Assembly (NCBI RefSeq): GCF_019145235.1
Contig: NZ_JAHSTV010000003.1
Span: 496,001 to 560,000 of the forward strand
DNA from: Pseudomonas farris
GTDB taxonomy: Bacteria > Pseudomonadota > Gammaproteobacteria > Pseudomonadales > Pseudomonadaceae
Length of the DNA: 64,000 nucleotides
Direction of reading: 5' to 3'
Below the pieces are notes generated by a model. The model was not told where the DNA came from. It worked only from the letters and a program-made list of their open reading frames with translations, and searched no databases. Below are positions 8,328-16,800 of this stretch, one piece after another. Position numbers and translations under genes: made by a program. Numbering within the stretch: position 1 is the first letter of the stretch; the number at the start of each line of letters is the position of its first letter.

Positions 8328-9341
8328 ATGTCAGCGTTTTCTCAGCGTCAGGTCTTGTTGTTCATCAGCTGGGTCATCATTTTTGGTGGTTTGCTGCTGG
8401 TGCTTCCTCTGCGATTGCTGCCCAGCCTGCTGGCCGGGTTGTTGGTGTTCGAACTGGTCAACATGCTCACGCCGCAATTGCAGCGGCTGATCGAAGGCCG
8501 CCGTGCGCGCTGGCTGGCGGTGGCGTTGCTGGGAACATTGGTGGTCAGCGTGCTGGCGCTGATCTTTGCCGGTGCAATCAGTTTTCTGTTGCACGAGGCG
8601 GAAAACCCCGGCGCTTCTCTCGATAAATTCATGGTTGTGGTCGATCGCGCGCGTGGGCAGTTGCCGCCGTTCATCGACGCTTATCTGCCGGCCAGTGCCG
8701 CCGAGTTCCGGGTGGCCATCGGCGAGTGGATGAGCAAGCATCTCAGCGATTTGCAACTGGTGGGCAAAGACGCCGCGCACATGTTCGTGACGCTGCTGAT
8801 CGGCATGGTGCTGGGGGCGATCATCGCCTTGCAGCGAGCGCCGGACGTGACCAAACGCAAGCCTTTGGCCGCGGCGCTGTTCGACCGCTTGCACCTGTTG
8901 GTCCAGGCGTTTCGCAACATCGTTTTCGCCCAGATCAAGATTTCCCTGCTCAACACTTTCTTCACCGGGATTTTCCTCGCGGTGGTCCTGCCGATGTTCG
9001 GGATTAAACTGCCGCTGACCAAAACCCTGATCGTGCTGACCTTCCTGCTCGGCTTGCTGCCGGTGATCGGCAATCTGATCTCGAACACCTTGATCACTAT
9101 CGTTGGCTTGTCGCTGTCGATCTGGGTGGCGGTGGCGGCGTTGGGTTATCTGATTGTGATCCACAAGCTCGAATACTTCCTCAACGCGCGCATCGTCGGC
9201 GGGCAGATCAGTGCCAAGTCGTGGGAGTTGCTGCTGGCAATGCTGGTGTTCGAAGCCGCGTTCGGCCTGCCGGGCGTGGTGGCGGGGCCGATTTATTACG
9301 CGTATCTGAAGAGTGAGTTGAAGCTGGCGGGGATGGTTTGA
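8328..9341 (+). CDS. AI-2E family transporter (PerM/YdiK-like membrane protein)
   Basis: A 337-residue multi-spanning membrane protein. Paired N-terminal helices (VLLFISWVIIFGGLLLVLPL, LLPSLLAGLLVFELVN), a soluble loop (about residues 95-150), and a C-terminal bundle with LLGLLPVIGNLISNTLITIVGL match the UPF0118/AI-2E family; the P-x-x-G-N-x-x-S motif is the family hallmark. Some members export autoinducer-2, others act as Na+/H+ antiporters; nothing here tells which. The ATG at 8328 is preceded by a weak AGG site. It is flanked by REP pairs on both sides and is monocistronic. Confidence 0.82.
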   Translation: MSAFSQRQVLLFISWVIIFGGLLLVLPLRLLPSLLAGLLVFELVNMLTPQLQRLIEGRRARWLAVALLGTLVVSVLALIFAGAISFLLHEAENPGASLDKFMVVVDRARGQLPPFIDAYLPASAAEFRVAIGEWMSKHLSDLQLVGKDAAHMFVTLLIGMVLGAIIALQRAPDVTKRKPLAAALFDRLHLLVQAFRNIVFAQIKISLLNTFFTGIFLAVVLPMFGIKLPLTKTLIVLTFLLGLLPVIGNLISNTLITIVGLSLSIWVAVAALGYLIVIHKLEYFLNARIVGGQISAKSWELLLAMLVFEAAFGLPGVVAGPIYYAYLKSELKLAGMV

Positions 9342-9369
9342 TCCCAGAGATGTGTTGCATGTCCTGACG

Positions 9370-9454
9370 CCTTCGCGAGCAAGCCCGCTCCCACACTCGA
9401 CCGAGTTCCTCCAGATGGAATGCGGTCGAATGTGGGAGCGGGCTTGCTCGCGAA
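9370..9454. repeat. REP pair (inverted)
   Basis: Inverted pair of REP palindromes of the AAGCCCGC type between the convergent AI-2E-family and Hsp70-like genes. Confidence 0.9.
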
Positions 9455-9476
9455 GCAGGCGCCGCGGTCTTTCAGG

Positions 9477-10751
9477 TCAATCCATCGGGCCGTAACGCTT
9501 GGCCGCTTCAATCGCCAACCCGCTACCGATGCTGCCGAAGATGTTCCCTTCCACATGCCGAGCATTCGGCAACATGGCCGAGACGCTGTTGCGCAGCGCC
9601 GGAATCCCGCTCGAACCGCCGGTGAAGAACACGGTGTCCACCTGATCGACCCGCACATTGGCGTCGTTCAACAACTGGGTCACGCTGTTGCGCACCCGCT
9701 CCAGCAAGTTGTCGATGGCTGATTCGAACAGTGCCCGGCTCAGTTCCACGCTCAAACCCGGCTCGATCCGATCCAGTGGCACATGGCGGCTGTCGGCGTG
9801 GGTCAGCTGGATCTTGGTTTCTTCCACTTCCATGGCCAGCCAATGCCCGGCGCGCTGGTCGATCAGCTTGAACAGGCGATCGATGCCGCCAGTGTCCTCG
9901 ATGTCGTAACGCATGCTGCCCAGAGCCAGGGTCGACTTCTGTGAGTACACCGAGTTGATGGTGTGCCAGGTCGCCAGGTTCATGTGGTGGCTGGTCGGCA
10001 TATAGGCGCCGCTCTTCATCCGGCTACCGTAGCCAAACAGCGGCATCAGGCCTTGCAGGCTCAGCTGCTTGTCGAAATCGGTCCCGCCGATGTGCACGCC
10101 ACCAGTGGCGAGAATGTCATCGTGACGATTGTCGTGGTTGCGGCGCTCAGGCGACAGGCGCACCAGCGAGAAGTCCGAGGTACCACCGCCGATGTCGACG
10201 ATCAGTACCAGCTCTTCCTTTTCGATGGTCGACTCGTAGTCGAACGCCGCTGCAATTGGCTCGTACTGGAACGAGACGTCCTTGAAGCCGATGGCGCGAG
10301 CCACGTCCACCAGGGTGTTTTCTGCTTCCTGGTCGGCCATTTCATCGTCATCGACGAAAAACACCGGACGGCCCAGCACCACTTCCTCGAACTCCCGACC
10401 GGCAGCGGCTTCGGCACGCTTTTTCAACTGGCCGATGAACAGGCCGAGCAGGTCCTTGAACGGCATCGCCGTGCCCAGGACGCTGGTGTCGTGCTTGATC
10501 AGCTTGGAACCCAGCAGGCTCTTGAGCGAGCGCATCAGCCGGCCTTCGTAACCTTCCAGGTACTCGTGCAGCGCCAGCCGGCCGTATACCGGGCGGCGTT
10601 CTTCCATATTGAAGAAGACCACCGAGGGCAGGGTGATCTTGTCGTCCTCCAGCGCGATCAGCGTTTCCATGCCGGGGCGCAGCCAGCCGACGGTGGAGTT
10701 GGACGTGCCGAAGTCGATACCACAGGCACGGGCTGGAGATGCGTTTTTCAT
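9477..10751 (-). CDS. Hsp70-family protein (YegD-like)
   Basis: A 424-residue actin/Hsp70-fold ATPase without the substrate-binding domain of DnaK. Phosphate-binding loop 1 is CGIDFGTSNSTVGW near the N-terminus. The second phosphate loop is LVLIVDIGGGTSDFSLV (about residue 185), and the adenosine motif is VFFTGGSSGIPALR near residue 385. YegD-like proteins are assumed to be chaperone-related but their clients are unknown. I use the ATG at 10751; a TTG three codons upstream is possible. Divergent from cbpA, which encodes a J-domain protein, so a functional chaperone link is plausible. Confidence 0.87.
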   Translation of the reverse strand: MKNASPARACGIDFGTSNSTVGWLRPGMETLIALEDDKITLPSVVFFNMEERRPVYGRLALHEYLEGYEGRLMRSLKSLLGSKLIKHDTSVLGTAMPFKDLLGLFIGQLKKRAEAAAGREFEEVVLGRPVFFVDDDEMADQEAENTLVDVARAIGFKDVSFQYEPIAAAFDYESTIEKEELVLIVDIGGGTSDFSLVRLSPERRNHDNRHDDILATGGVHIGGTDFDKQLSLQGLMPLFGYGSRMKSGAYMPTSHHMNLATWHTINSVYSQKSTLALGSMRYDIEDTGGIDRLFKLIDQRAGHWLAMEVEETKIQLTHADSRHVPLDRIEPGLSVELSRALFESAIDNLLERVRNSVTQLLNDANVRVDQVDTVFFTGGSSGIPALRNSVSAMLPNARHVEGNIFGSIGSGLAIEAAKRYGPMD

Positions 10752-11048
10752 GTCTTTCAAGTTCCGGTTAAAAAACGGCCGCGCAGTGTATGTCAGAGCG
10801 GCGAAGATTCGAAGGCCGACTATCCGTTAAATCGCAGCGCTCAGCGCTTGAAAGATGCCCGATCACCCCCAAACTTCCTTGCATAGACTTGGCAACCCCT
10901 GGGGCGACTGCAAGAACCGCGCCCTGCTGCCGATAAACTTCTGATGCGCTGCCCGGTCACAAAGTTGAGATCGGTCAATCCAAACGCTGCAAACAAGAGC
11001 ATGCTGTGCCTGGCTGCGCGATTTCGATAATGGATGGTGACTCCCTCG

Positions 11049-11996
11049 ATGGACTTCAAAGACTATTACAAAATTCTCGGTGTGGAGCCGACCGCGGACG
11101 ATAAGGCGATCAAGGCCGCCTATCGAAAGCTGGCGCGCAAATACCACCCCGACGTCAGCAAGGAAAAGGACGCCGAGTCCAAGTTCAAGGATGCGTCGGA
11201 AGCCTATGAAGCGCTGAAAAGCGCCGACAAGCGCGCCGAATACGACGACTTGCGCAAATACGGCCACCACGGTCAGCCTTTTCAGGGCCCGCCGGGTTGG
11301 CAGAGCCGCGGTGGTTTCGGTGGTGGTGGTCAGGACACGGGCGATTTCTCGGACTTTTTCAGTTCGATCTTCGGCAACCGTGGTCCAGGTTTCAATGGTG
11401 GTGGACGGTCGGGTCATAGTGCCGGGCGTCGAGGGCAAGACGTGGAAATGGAATTACCGGTTTTTCTGGAAGAAACCCTCTCGACCGAATCGAAGAAGGT
11501 CAGCTTCCAGGTGCCGCATTACAACGCTGCCGGCCAGCATGTCAGCAACACCAGTAAAAGCCTGAACGTGAAGATCCCCGCCGGCGTGACTGACGGCGAG
11601 CGCATCCGCCTCAAGGGCCAGGGCGCTCCGGGCATCGGTGGCGGGGTCAATGGCGACCTGTACCTGACCATTCGTTTTGCGCCGCACCCCAAATTCGACG
11701 TCGAAGGCGAAAACCTGATCATCACCTTGCCGCTGGCACCGTGGGAGCTGGCGCTGGGGACCGAAGTCGCGGTGCCGACCCTGACCGGCAAGATCAACCT
11801 CAAGGTTCCGGCCGGCAGCCAGAATGGCCAGCGCATGCGCGCCAAGGGCCACGGCCTGCTGCACAAGACGGGTCACCGTGGCTATCTGTTCGTGCAGCTC
11901 AAGGCAGTGATGCCGAAAAAACTCGACCATGACGTCAAAGAATTGTGGGAGGAGCTGGCAAAAAAAGCCGCTTTCGATCCGCGAGAGAACTTTTGA
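11049..11996 (+). CDS. cbpA: Curved-DNA-binding protein CbpA (DnaJ-like co-chaperone)
   Basis: A 315-residue class II J-protein. The J domain spans residues 1-70 with the HPD motif at 33-35 (KYHPDVSK). A G/F-rich linker follows (about 75-125, [22 protein letters not shown]), then two C-terminal beta domains. No zinc-finger CXXCXGXG repeats are present, which separates it from DnaJ. CbpA stimulates DnaK and binds curved DNA, mostly in stationary phase in E. coli. Start at the ATG at 11049 ([12 protein letters not shown]), matching the family; an ATG five codons upstream is less likely. cbpM follows after 24 bases as its modulator. Confidence 0.93.
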   Translation: MDFKDYYKILGVEPTADDKAIKAAYRKLARKYHPDVSKEKDAESKFKDASEAYEALKSADKRAEYDDLRKYGHHGQPFQGPPGWQSRGGFGGGGQDTGDFSDFFSSIFGNRGPGFNGGGRSGHSAGRRGQDVEMELPVFLEETLSTESKKVSFQVPHYNAAGQHVSNTSKSLNVKIPAGVTDGERIRLKGQGAPGIGGGVNGDLYLTIRFAPHPKFDVEGENLIITLPLAPWELALGTEVAVPTLTGKINLKVPAGSQNGQRMRAKGHGLLHKTGHRGYLFVQLKAVMPKKLDHDVKELWEELAKKAAFDPRENF

Positions 11997-12020
11997 TTTT
12001 GAGATAAGGAGTAGCCAATC

Positions 12021-12326
12021 ATGAGCGACCCCGTGATCGTTCTACTGGACCTGGCAGAATTCTGCGAGGCGACCGAACTGTCGGACGTGCACGTGATCGA
12101 GATCGTCGAACACGGCATCCTCGAACCTCAGGGAGCCCTGCCCAAGGATTGGCGCTTCACCGATTATGAGCTGGTGCTGGCCAAGCGTGCTGCCAAGCTG
12201 CGGCGCGACCTTGAGCTGGAATGGGAAGGCGTCGCCCTGGCGCTGGACCTGCTGGAAGAGGTCCAGCAACTGCGGGCCGAAAACCGCATGCTCAAGCAGC
12301 GGTTGGGGCGGCTGGTGGTCGAGTAG
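12021..12326 (+). CDS. cbpM: Chaperone modulatory protein CbpM
   Basis: A 101-residue partner of CbpA. CbpM binds the J domain of CbpA and blocks both its DnaK co-chaperone and DNA-binding activity. The N-terminal MerR-like helix-turn-helix part (LDLAEFCEATELSDVHVIEI, then ILEP) and the C-terminal helix with LLEEVQQLRAENRMLKQRLG fit the family. AAGGAG precedes the ATG by 9 bases. It is cotranscribed with cbpA, the usual order, and followed by a REP pair. Confidence 0.92.
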   Translation: MSDPVIVLLDLAEFCEATELSDVHVIEIVEHGILEPQGALPKDWRFTDYELVLAKRAAKLRRDLELEWEGVALALDLLEEVQQLRAENRMLKQRLGRLVVE

Positions 12327-12360
12327 TCGTTCTGATGTTTTTGTGTTGCCTTGAGGACGC

Positions 12361-12437
12361 TTTCGCGAGCAAGCCCGCTCCCACAGGGGATTTGCGGCGC
12401 ACACAAATCAAATGTGGGAGCGGGCTTGCTCGCGAAG
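12361..12437. repeat. REP pair (inverted)
   Basis: Inverted REP pair between the convergent cbpM and histidine kinase genes, spacer about 26 bases. Confidence 0.9.
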
Positions 12438-12460
12438 AACGATAACGCGGTCTCCCGCCG

Positions 12461-13588
12461 TCAGACCTTTCTTGGCAACACCACGGTAAACAACGTGCCA
12501 TCAGTCTCATTGGAGCTGACTTCGATCGTCCCTTGATGGGCCTTGACCACTTCCTTGACGATAAACAGTCCCAGACCAAGGCTGGTGGTCGGCCCGCCGA
12601 GCTCTTCGTCGGCGCTGCGCACCAGCGGATCGAAGATCGTGGGGATTGCCTCGGCTGGAATCGGCGCACCGTCGTTGTGCACAGTGAGCCGAACGCTGTC
12701 CGCTTCGCCCCTGAGGGTCAGTTTGACCGCGCTGTTGTTCGAACCGTGTTGCAATGCATTGCCGATCAGGTTCTGCAGCATCTGATTAAGCTTTCGGCCA
12801 TCCCACACACCTTGGGTATCGCCTTCGACGCTCAACGTCGGATCGCATTGCGGATGAGCAGCGCAGGCCTGAGCAATCGCCTCACGCGCCGTATCGGCCA
12901 GATCCATGGGCGCCGGTTCGATCGGCAGGCTCTTGCCCAGGCGACTGCGGACCAGCTCCAGCAAATCGCCAATCATCACCGCCATGTGGCGGGTGCCACG
13001 CTTGATGTGGAGCGCACAGGTCAATGCGTCGCCCTCAAGGTTGGTTTTACGCATGAGTATTTCGGTGGACATGCTCACCGCTTGCAGCGGTGCGCGCAGG
13101 TCATGGCCGAGGATCGCCAAAAAGATGTCCCGGGAATGATTGACCTGCTCGGCATAGGCCGCGGTAGATTCGGCCAGGGCTTCGTCGATGGCTTCGTTGA
13201 ACCGGATCATGTCCTGGAAGTAGGCCAGGTCCGGCGAATCCAGACTATTGACCCACAGACGGATCACACACGCGCGCAAATGGCGAAACTCGCTGGTCAT
13301 CTGCACCAGGTCGAAGCCCACGGTATGCCGCAACTCGCCATGGCTGGCGCCGGCTTCGTCCAGGCTCGGGGTTTTCTCCGGACCTTCGCCCCTGGCTTTT
13401 GCCAGCTGTTCACTGGCGGATTGGGGTTTGCTCATGTCCCGTGCGGCGGCCAGCAGGATCGCTTTTGAATGATCGCGCAGGGACACGCCGTCCATGTTGT
13501 CGGCCGCGGGGGTGATTGTTCTGGCAAATTGCTCCCATTCATCGACGATACGGTCAACGTGGAACACGATGAACTCGGAAAGGCGCAT
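12461..13588 (-). CDS. Soluble sensor histidine kinase
   Basis: A 375-residue kinase with no membrane helix. Residues 1-140 are a helical sensor-like region of unknown ligand (resembling RsbRD-type N-domains). The dimerisation/phosphoacceptor helix has H162 (LAILGHDLRAPLQ). The ATPase domain has the N box around N277 (LQNLIGNALQHG) and the glycine box GLGLFIVKEVV (about 338-348). No receiver domain and no adjacent response-regulator gene is present, so it is an orphan kinase in this window. The gene ends beside a REP pair; upstream lies the A/T-rich spacer before the giant NEL-like gene, from which it diverges. Confidence 0.85.
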   Translation of the reverse strand: MRLSEFIVFHVDRIVDEWEQFARTITPAADNMDGVSLRDHSKAILLAAARDMSKPQSASEQLAKARGEGPEKTPSLDEAGASHGELRHTVGFDLVQMTSEFRHLRACVIRLWVNSLDSPDLAYFQDMIRFNEAIDEALAESTAAYAEQVNHSRDIFLAILGHDLRAPLQAVSMSTEILMRKTNLEGDALTCALHIKRGTRHMAVMIGDLLELVRSRLGKSLPIEPAPMDLADTAREAIAQACAAHPQCDPTLSVEGDTQGVWDGRKLNQMLQNLIGNALQHGSNNSAVKLTLRGEADSVRLTVHNDGAPIPAEAIPTIFDPLVRSADEELGGPTTSLGLGLFIVKEVVKAHQGTIEVSSNETDGTLFTVVLPRKV

Positions 13589-13830
13589 AAATGGTTACCT
13601 GGGCAGGGGAAGGGGAGCAGCGAATCGCATAGTAGCGCCTTTGGGAGGCTGAAAAAAACGACCGTTGATGCGCTGGCACTATCGGAGCCAACGGAGGCGG
13701 TATTTATATATTTTCGGCTCCATGATTTTCGAACGGTATCTGCCTTGGCCTAACAGTTATTTGGTCTTTTTTTTGCGGCAGGAGTGAATAGGCTGGTTGC
13801 TCTACCCCTTAACACCAAGGTTGTTGAGTC

Positions 13831-16800
13831 ATGTCTGATTTGCAGGGAAGCAATTCAATCGAAACCAATGCCAGTTCCACTGGCGAAAATCAGGGCATTC
13901 ATTACGCCCGGGTGATCGGCGTCCTGCCGAACGCCATTAAATCTGCATCGGCATCGCGGCTCAAACCTCTCCTCGGGATGAACGCCGAGTGGCCCGAGTG
14001 GTACATGGGCGCACGTGAAATCGACCGCCAGTATCTGAAAACCCTGATTGACGAGCGCTGGCGCCTGCAAGGGCTGCTGGACGAGACGCTGGGTCATTTG
14101 CAACAGGATATCAATGCTTTCGCCAAGCCACTGTTGAGCACGATGATGCGCTCCAGCTTCAATGGCGTGGGCAACATCGACGAGTTGAGTGTGCAACTCG
14201 TAGTGCCGAGCACCATGATCTTCGGAATTGACACTGGCGCCAGCCGGGTTCGGCAATCCAGTTTGCTTGAAGCCGCTTTACACAATTTCGAGGACTCGGA
14301 AACCCGCAGCGACGCCTGGCGCAACAGTTCCGGCATTTACCGCAAGGACTCGCGTGGCAGCCTCGTGCAGGACCCGGCGATTACGCTACCGGCGTTCGCG
14401 GCGCAATGCCGGCAGCTGGACATCGGTGGGCAATACCAACGGCACCTCAAAGCCATCCTGCTGCCGACTGCAGCGCAGGCACGGCAGACTTTGCAGGCGC
14501 AATCGGTCGCCAGTGAAAAAGCAGCCTTCGATGTCGCATTGCTGGTGGCGCGCATGAAGGGGGAAATCAGCGATTACGTCTACGGCACGCTGAGGCAGGT
14601 GCGCAACCAACAGTCGGATATCACTTCGTATGAGCGTCCGCTGCTGAGCCACCGGTTATCGCTGATGGGTTTCAGGCTGACCGGCATCGTACTGTTCAGT
14701 GCGGTCAGCGACCCCTCGGAGATAAAGCGGGCCATTGATGCATTGACGCCCGCCACATTGAAGTTCTGGAATGAGTGGTCGCGCCGTATCCCGGTGTTGC
14801 CGGGGAAAGAGGATGAACAGTACAAATTGTTGCAAGCGTTCTTTGCCAATGGCCCGCAAGGCGTCACCGATGAAATGTTTCGCAGTGACGATATTTATCG
14901 GCAGAGTCGTCTGACCGGCCCGTTGATCGCTTACGTTCCCGATGATCCGAATCACCCATTGAAAGAGTACGCATCGTTAAGCGAATTTCTGAATACGCTG
15001 ATCGGTCAGTTGCGAGAGACGGACTATCAGGCTTTTTTCAGTCGGTTCGTGGCGCACAAGGACAAGGGACGGTTTTTTTCGCGAGTCAACGAACGCCTCA
15101 AGACGTTCACCTGGCAGCCACGCCAACCGCTGGATATGGGCCCGTGGTGGCGCGAAACCGCGATCGAGAATCCTGATGCTGAACCCATCACCAACCCGCT
15201 CAGCGGCGATCTCTGGGAGAGGCTGTTTCGCGAGCGGCGCGACAAAGCCATTGCCGACGCCCGGCAAATGGCGGTGCCGACCGATGATGAAGATGCCGCA
15301 AGCCGTTTCAAACGCTTGACCAGTTTTCTGGACATCGGCTGGAACCTGTTCAATTTCGCCGCGATGCTGGTCCCCGGCTTAGGGGAGGCGATGCTGGGGA
15401 TCATGGTTGCGCAAATGTTGGCGGAGCTGGCCGAAGGTGTCGAAGACTGGAGCAAGGGCGATAAGGAACAGGCCTCGTCCTACTTCAATGGCGTACTGAT
15501 CAATTTTGCCCAATTGGCCCTGATGGGCGCGGGTCATGTTTTGCCCGGGGGCAGCGTGACCCCAAAGGTCTCGCCTTTCATCGAGCGTCTCAAACCTGTG
15601 GAGCATGGGGGCAGGGAGCGCTTGTGGAATCCCGATCTGCAGCCCTATGAACAGAAAGTCGCCTTGCCGGTGGATGCGTCCGCAAGCGAACAAGGCGTTT
15701 ACCGGCATCAGGAACAGGATCTCCTGCGTCTCGACGATAAATACTACGGCGTCAAACAAGATTCCGGCAGCGGTCTGCACCGGCTTCAACACCCGAGCCG
15801 TCCCGACGCGTATCAACCGTTGCTGGAGCACAACGGTGCCGGTAGCTGGAAGACCGAACTCGATCAACCGCTGGGCTGGAACAAGCGCCGATTATTGAGA
15901 CGGTTGGGGCCTTCGGTCGACGGGTTTTCCGATGAGACGCTGGAGCAGATTCTGACCGTGAGCGGTGTGCACGAAGATGCCCTGCGACGGATGCATGTTG
16001 AGCATGAAACCCCGCCTGCCGTGCTGCTCGACACGCTCAAGCGTTTCAAGGTGTATGCGGACGCCGAAGCCTGCGCAGAACGAATTCTCGCCAATCAGAT
16101 CAGTGAAGAATGGGCCGGTTTTATCTCACGGTTCATGACTGAGTTGCCGGGCTGGCCCGAAGGCAAGGCCATTGAGGTCTTTGAGGCGCCGAGCCTTTCA
16201 GGCTTGTCGATCAAGGACGGCTACGCGAACGCGTTGCCGGCGGACACTTTGAAAATGAGTCGCAAGGAAGTGCTCGACGGGAAACTGCCTGAGCGTGTTG
16301 TCGAGTTCCTTGATGAACAACAATTGCACGATGTTCTGGGTCAATGGCGGTCGGGTAACCGGCAGGAGCGTATCGACGCGGTGCGGGATCTGCTTGGCGG
16401 GCAGGCGCGAAAAAACAAGGAACGCCTCTTCGATCGACTGTATTCCGCTCGCGAGCGCTCGGAAACCCCCTCGGTGAACTTACTCAAAAGTAATCACCCG
16501 GGTCTGTCGACCAGCATGGCCGAAGAGCTGTTGCGCGATACCGAACCGAGTGACTTACAGCATCTGAATGAGAAAAAACGCCTGCCCCTGACCGTGTCTC
16601 GGCGAGCCGAGGAGGCCGAGCAGCTGCTACGGCTGACTCGGGCCTACGAAGGGTTATACCTGCCAGATGTCTACAACGCCGACACCGCCCGGCTGGAGTT
16701 GCACTCCCTGGCAAACCTTCCTGGATGGCCGACGGATTTACGGCTGGAGGTTCGACAATATTCATTCGAGGGGGTGTTGCTCGACAGTATTGGCTCGGCG

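Noticed and set aside
12461..13588. Two-component pair with an adjacent regulator
   Set aside because: No response-regulator gene lies on either side; the neighbours are cbpM and the giant NEL-like gene.
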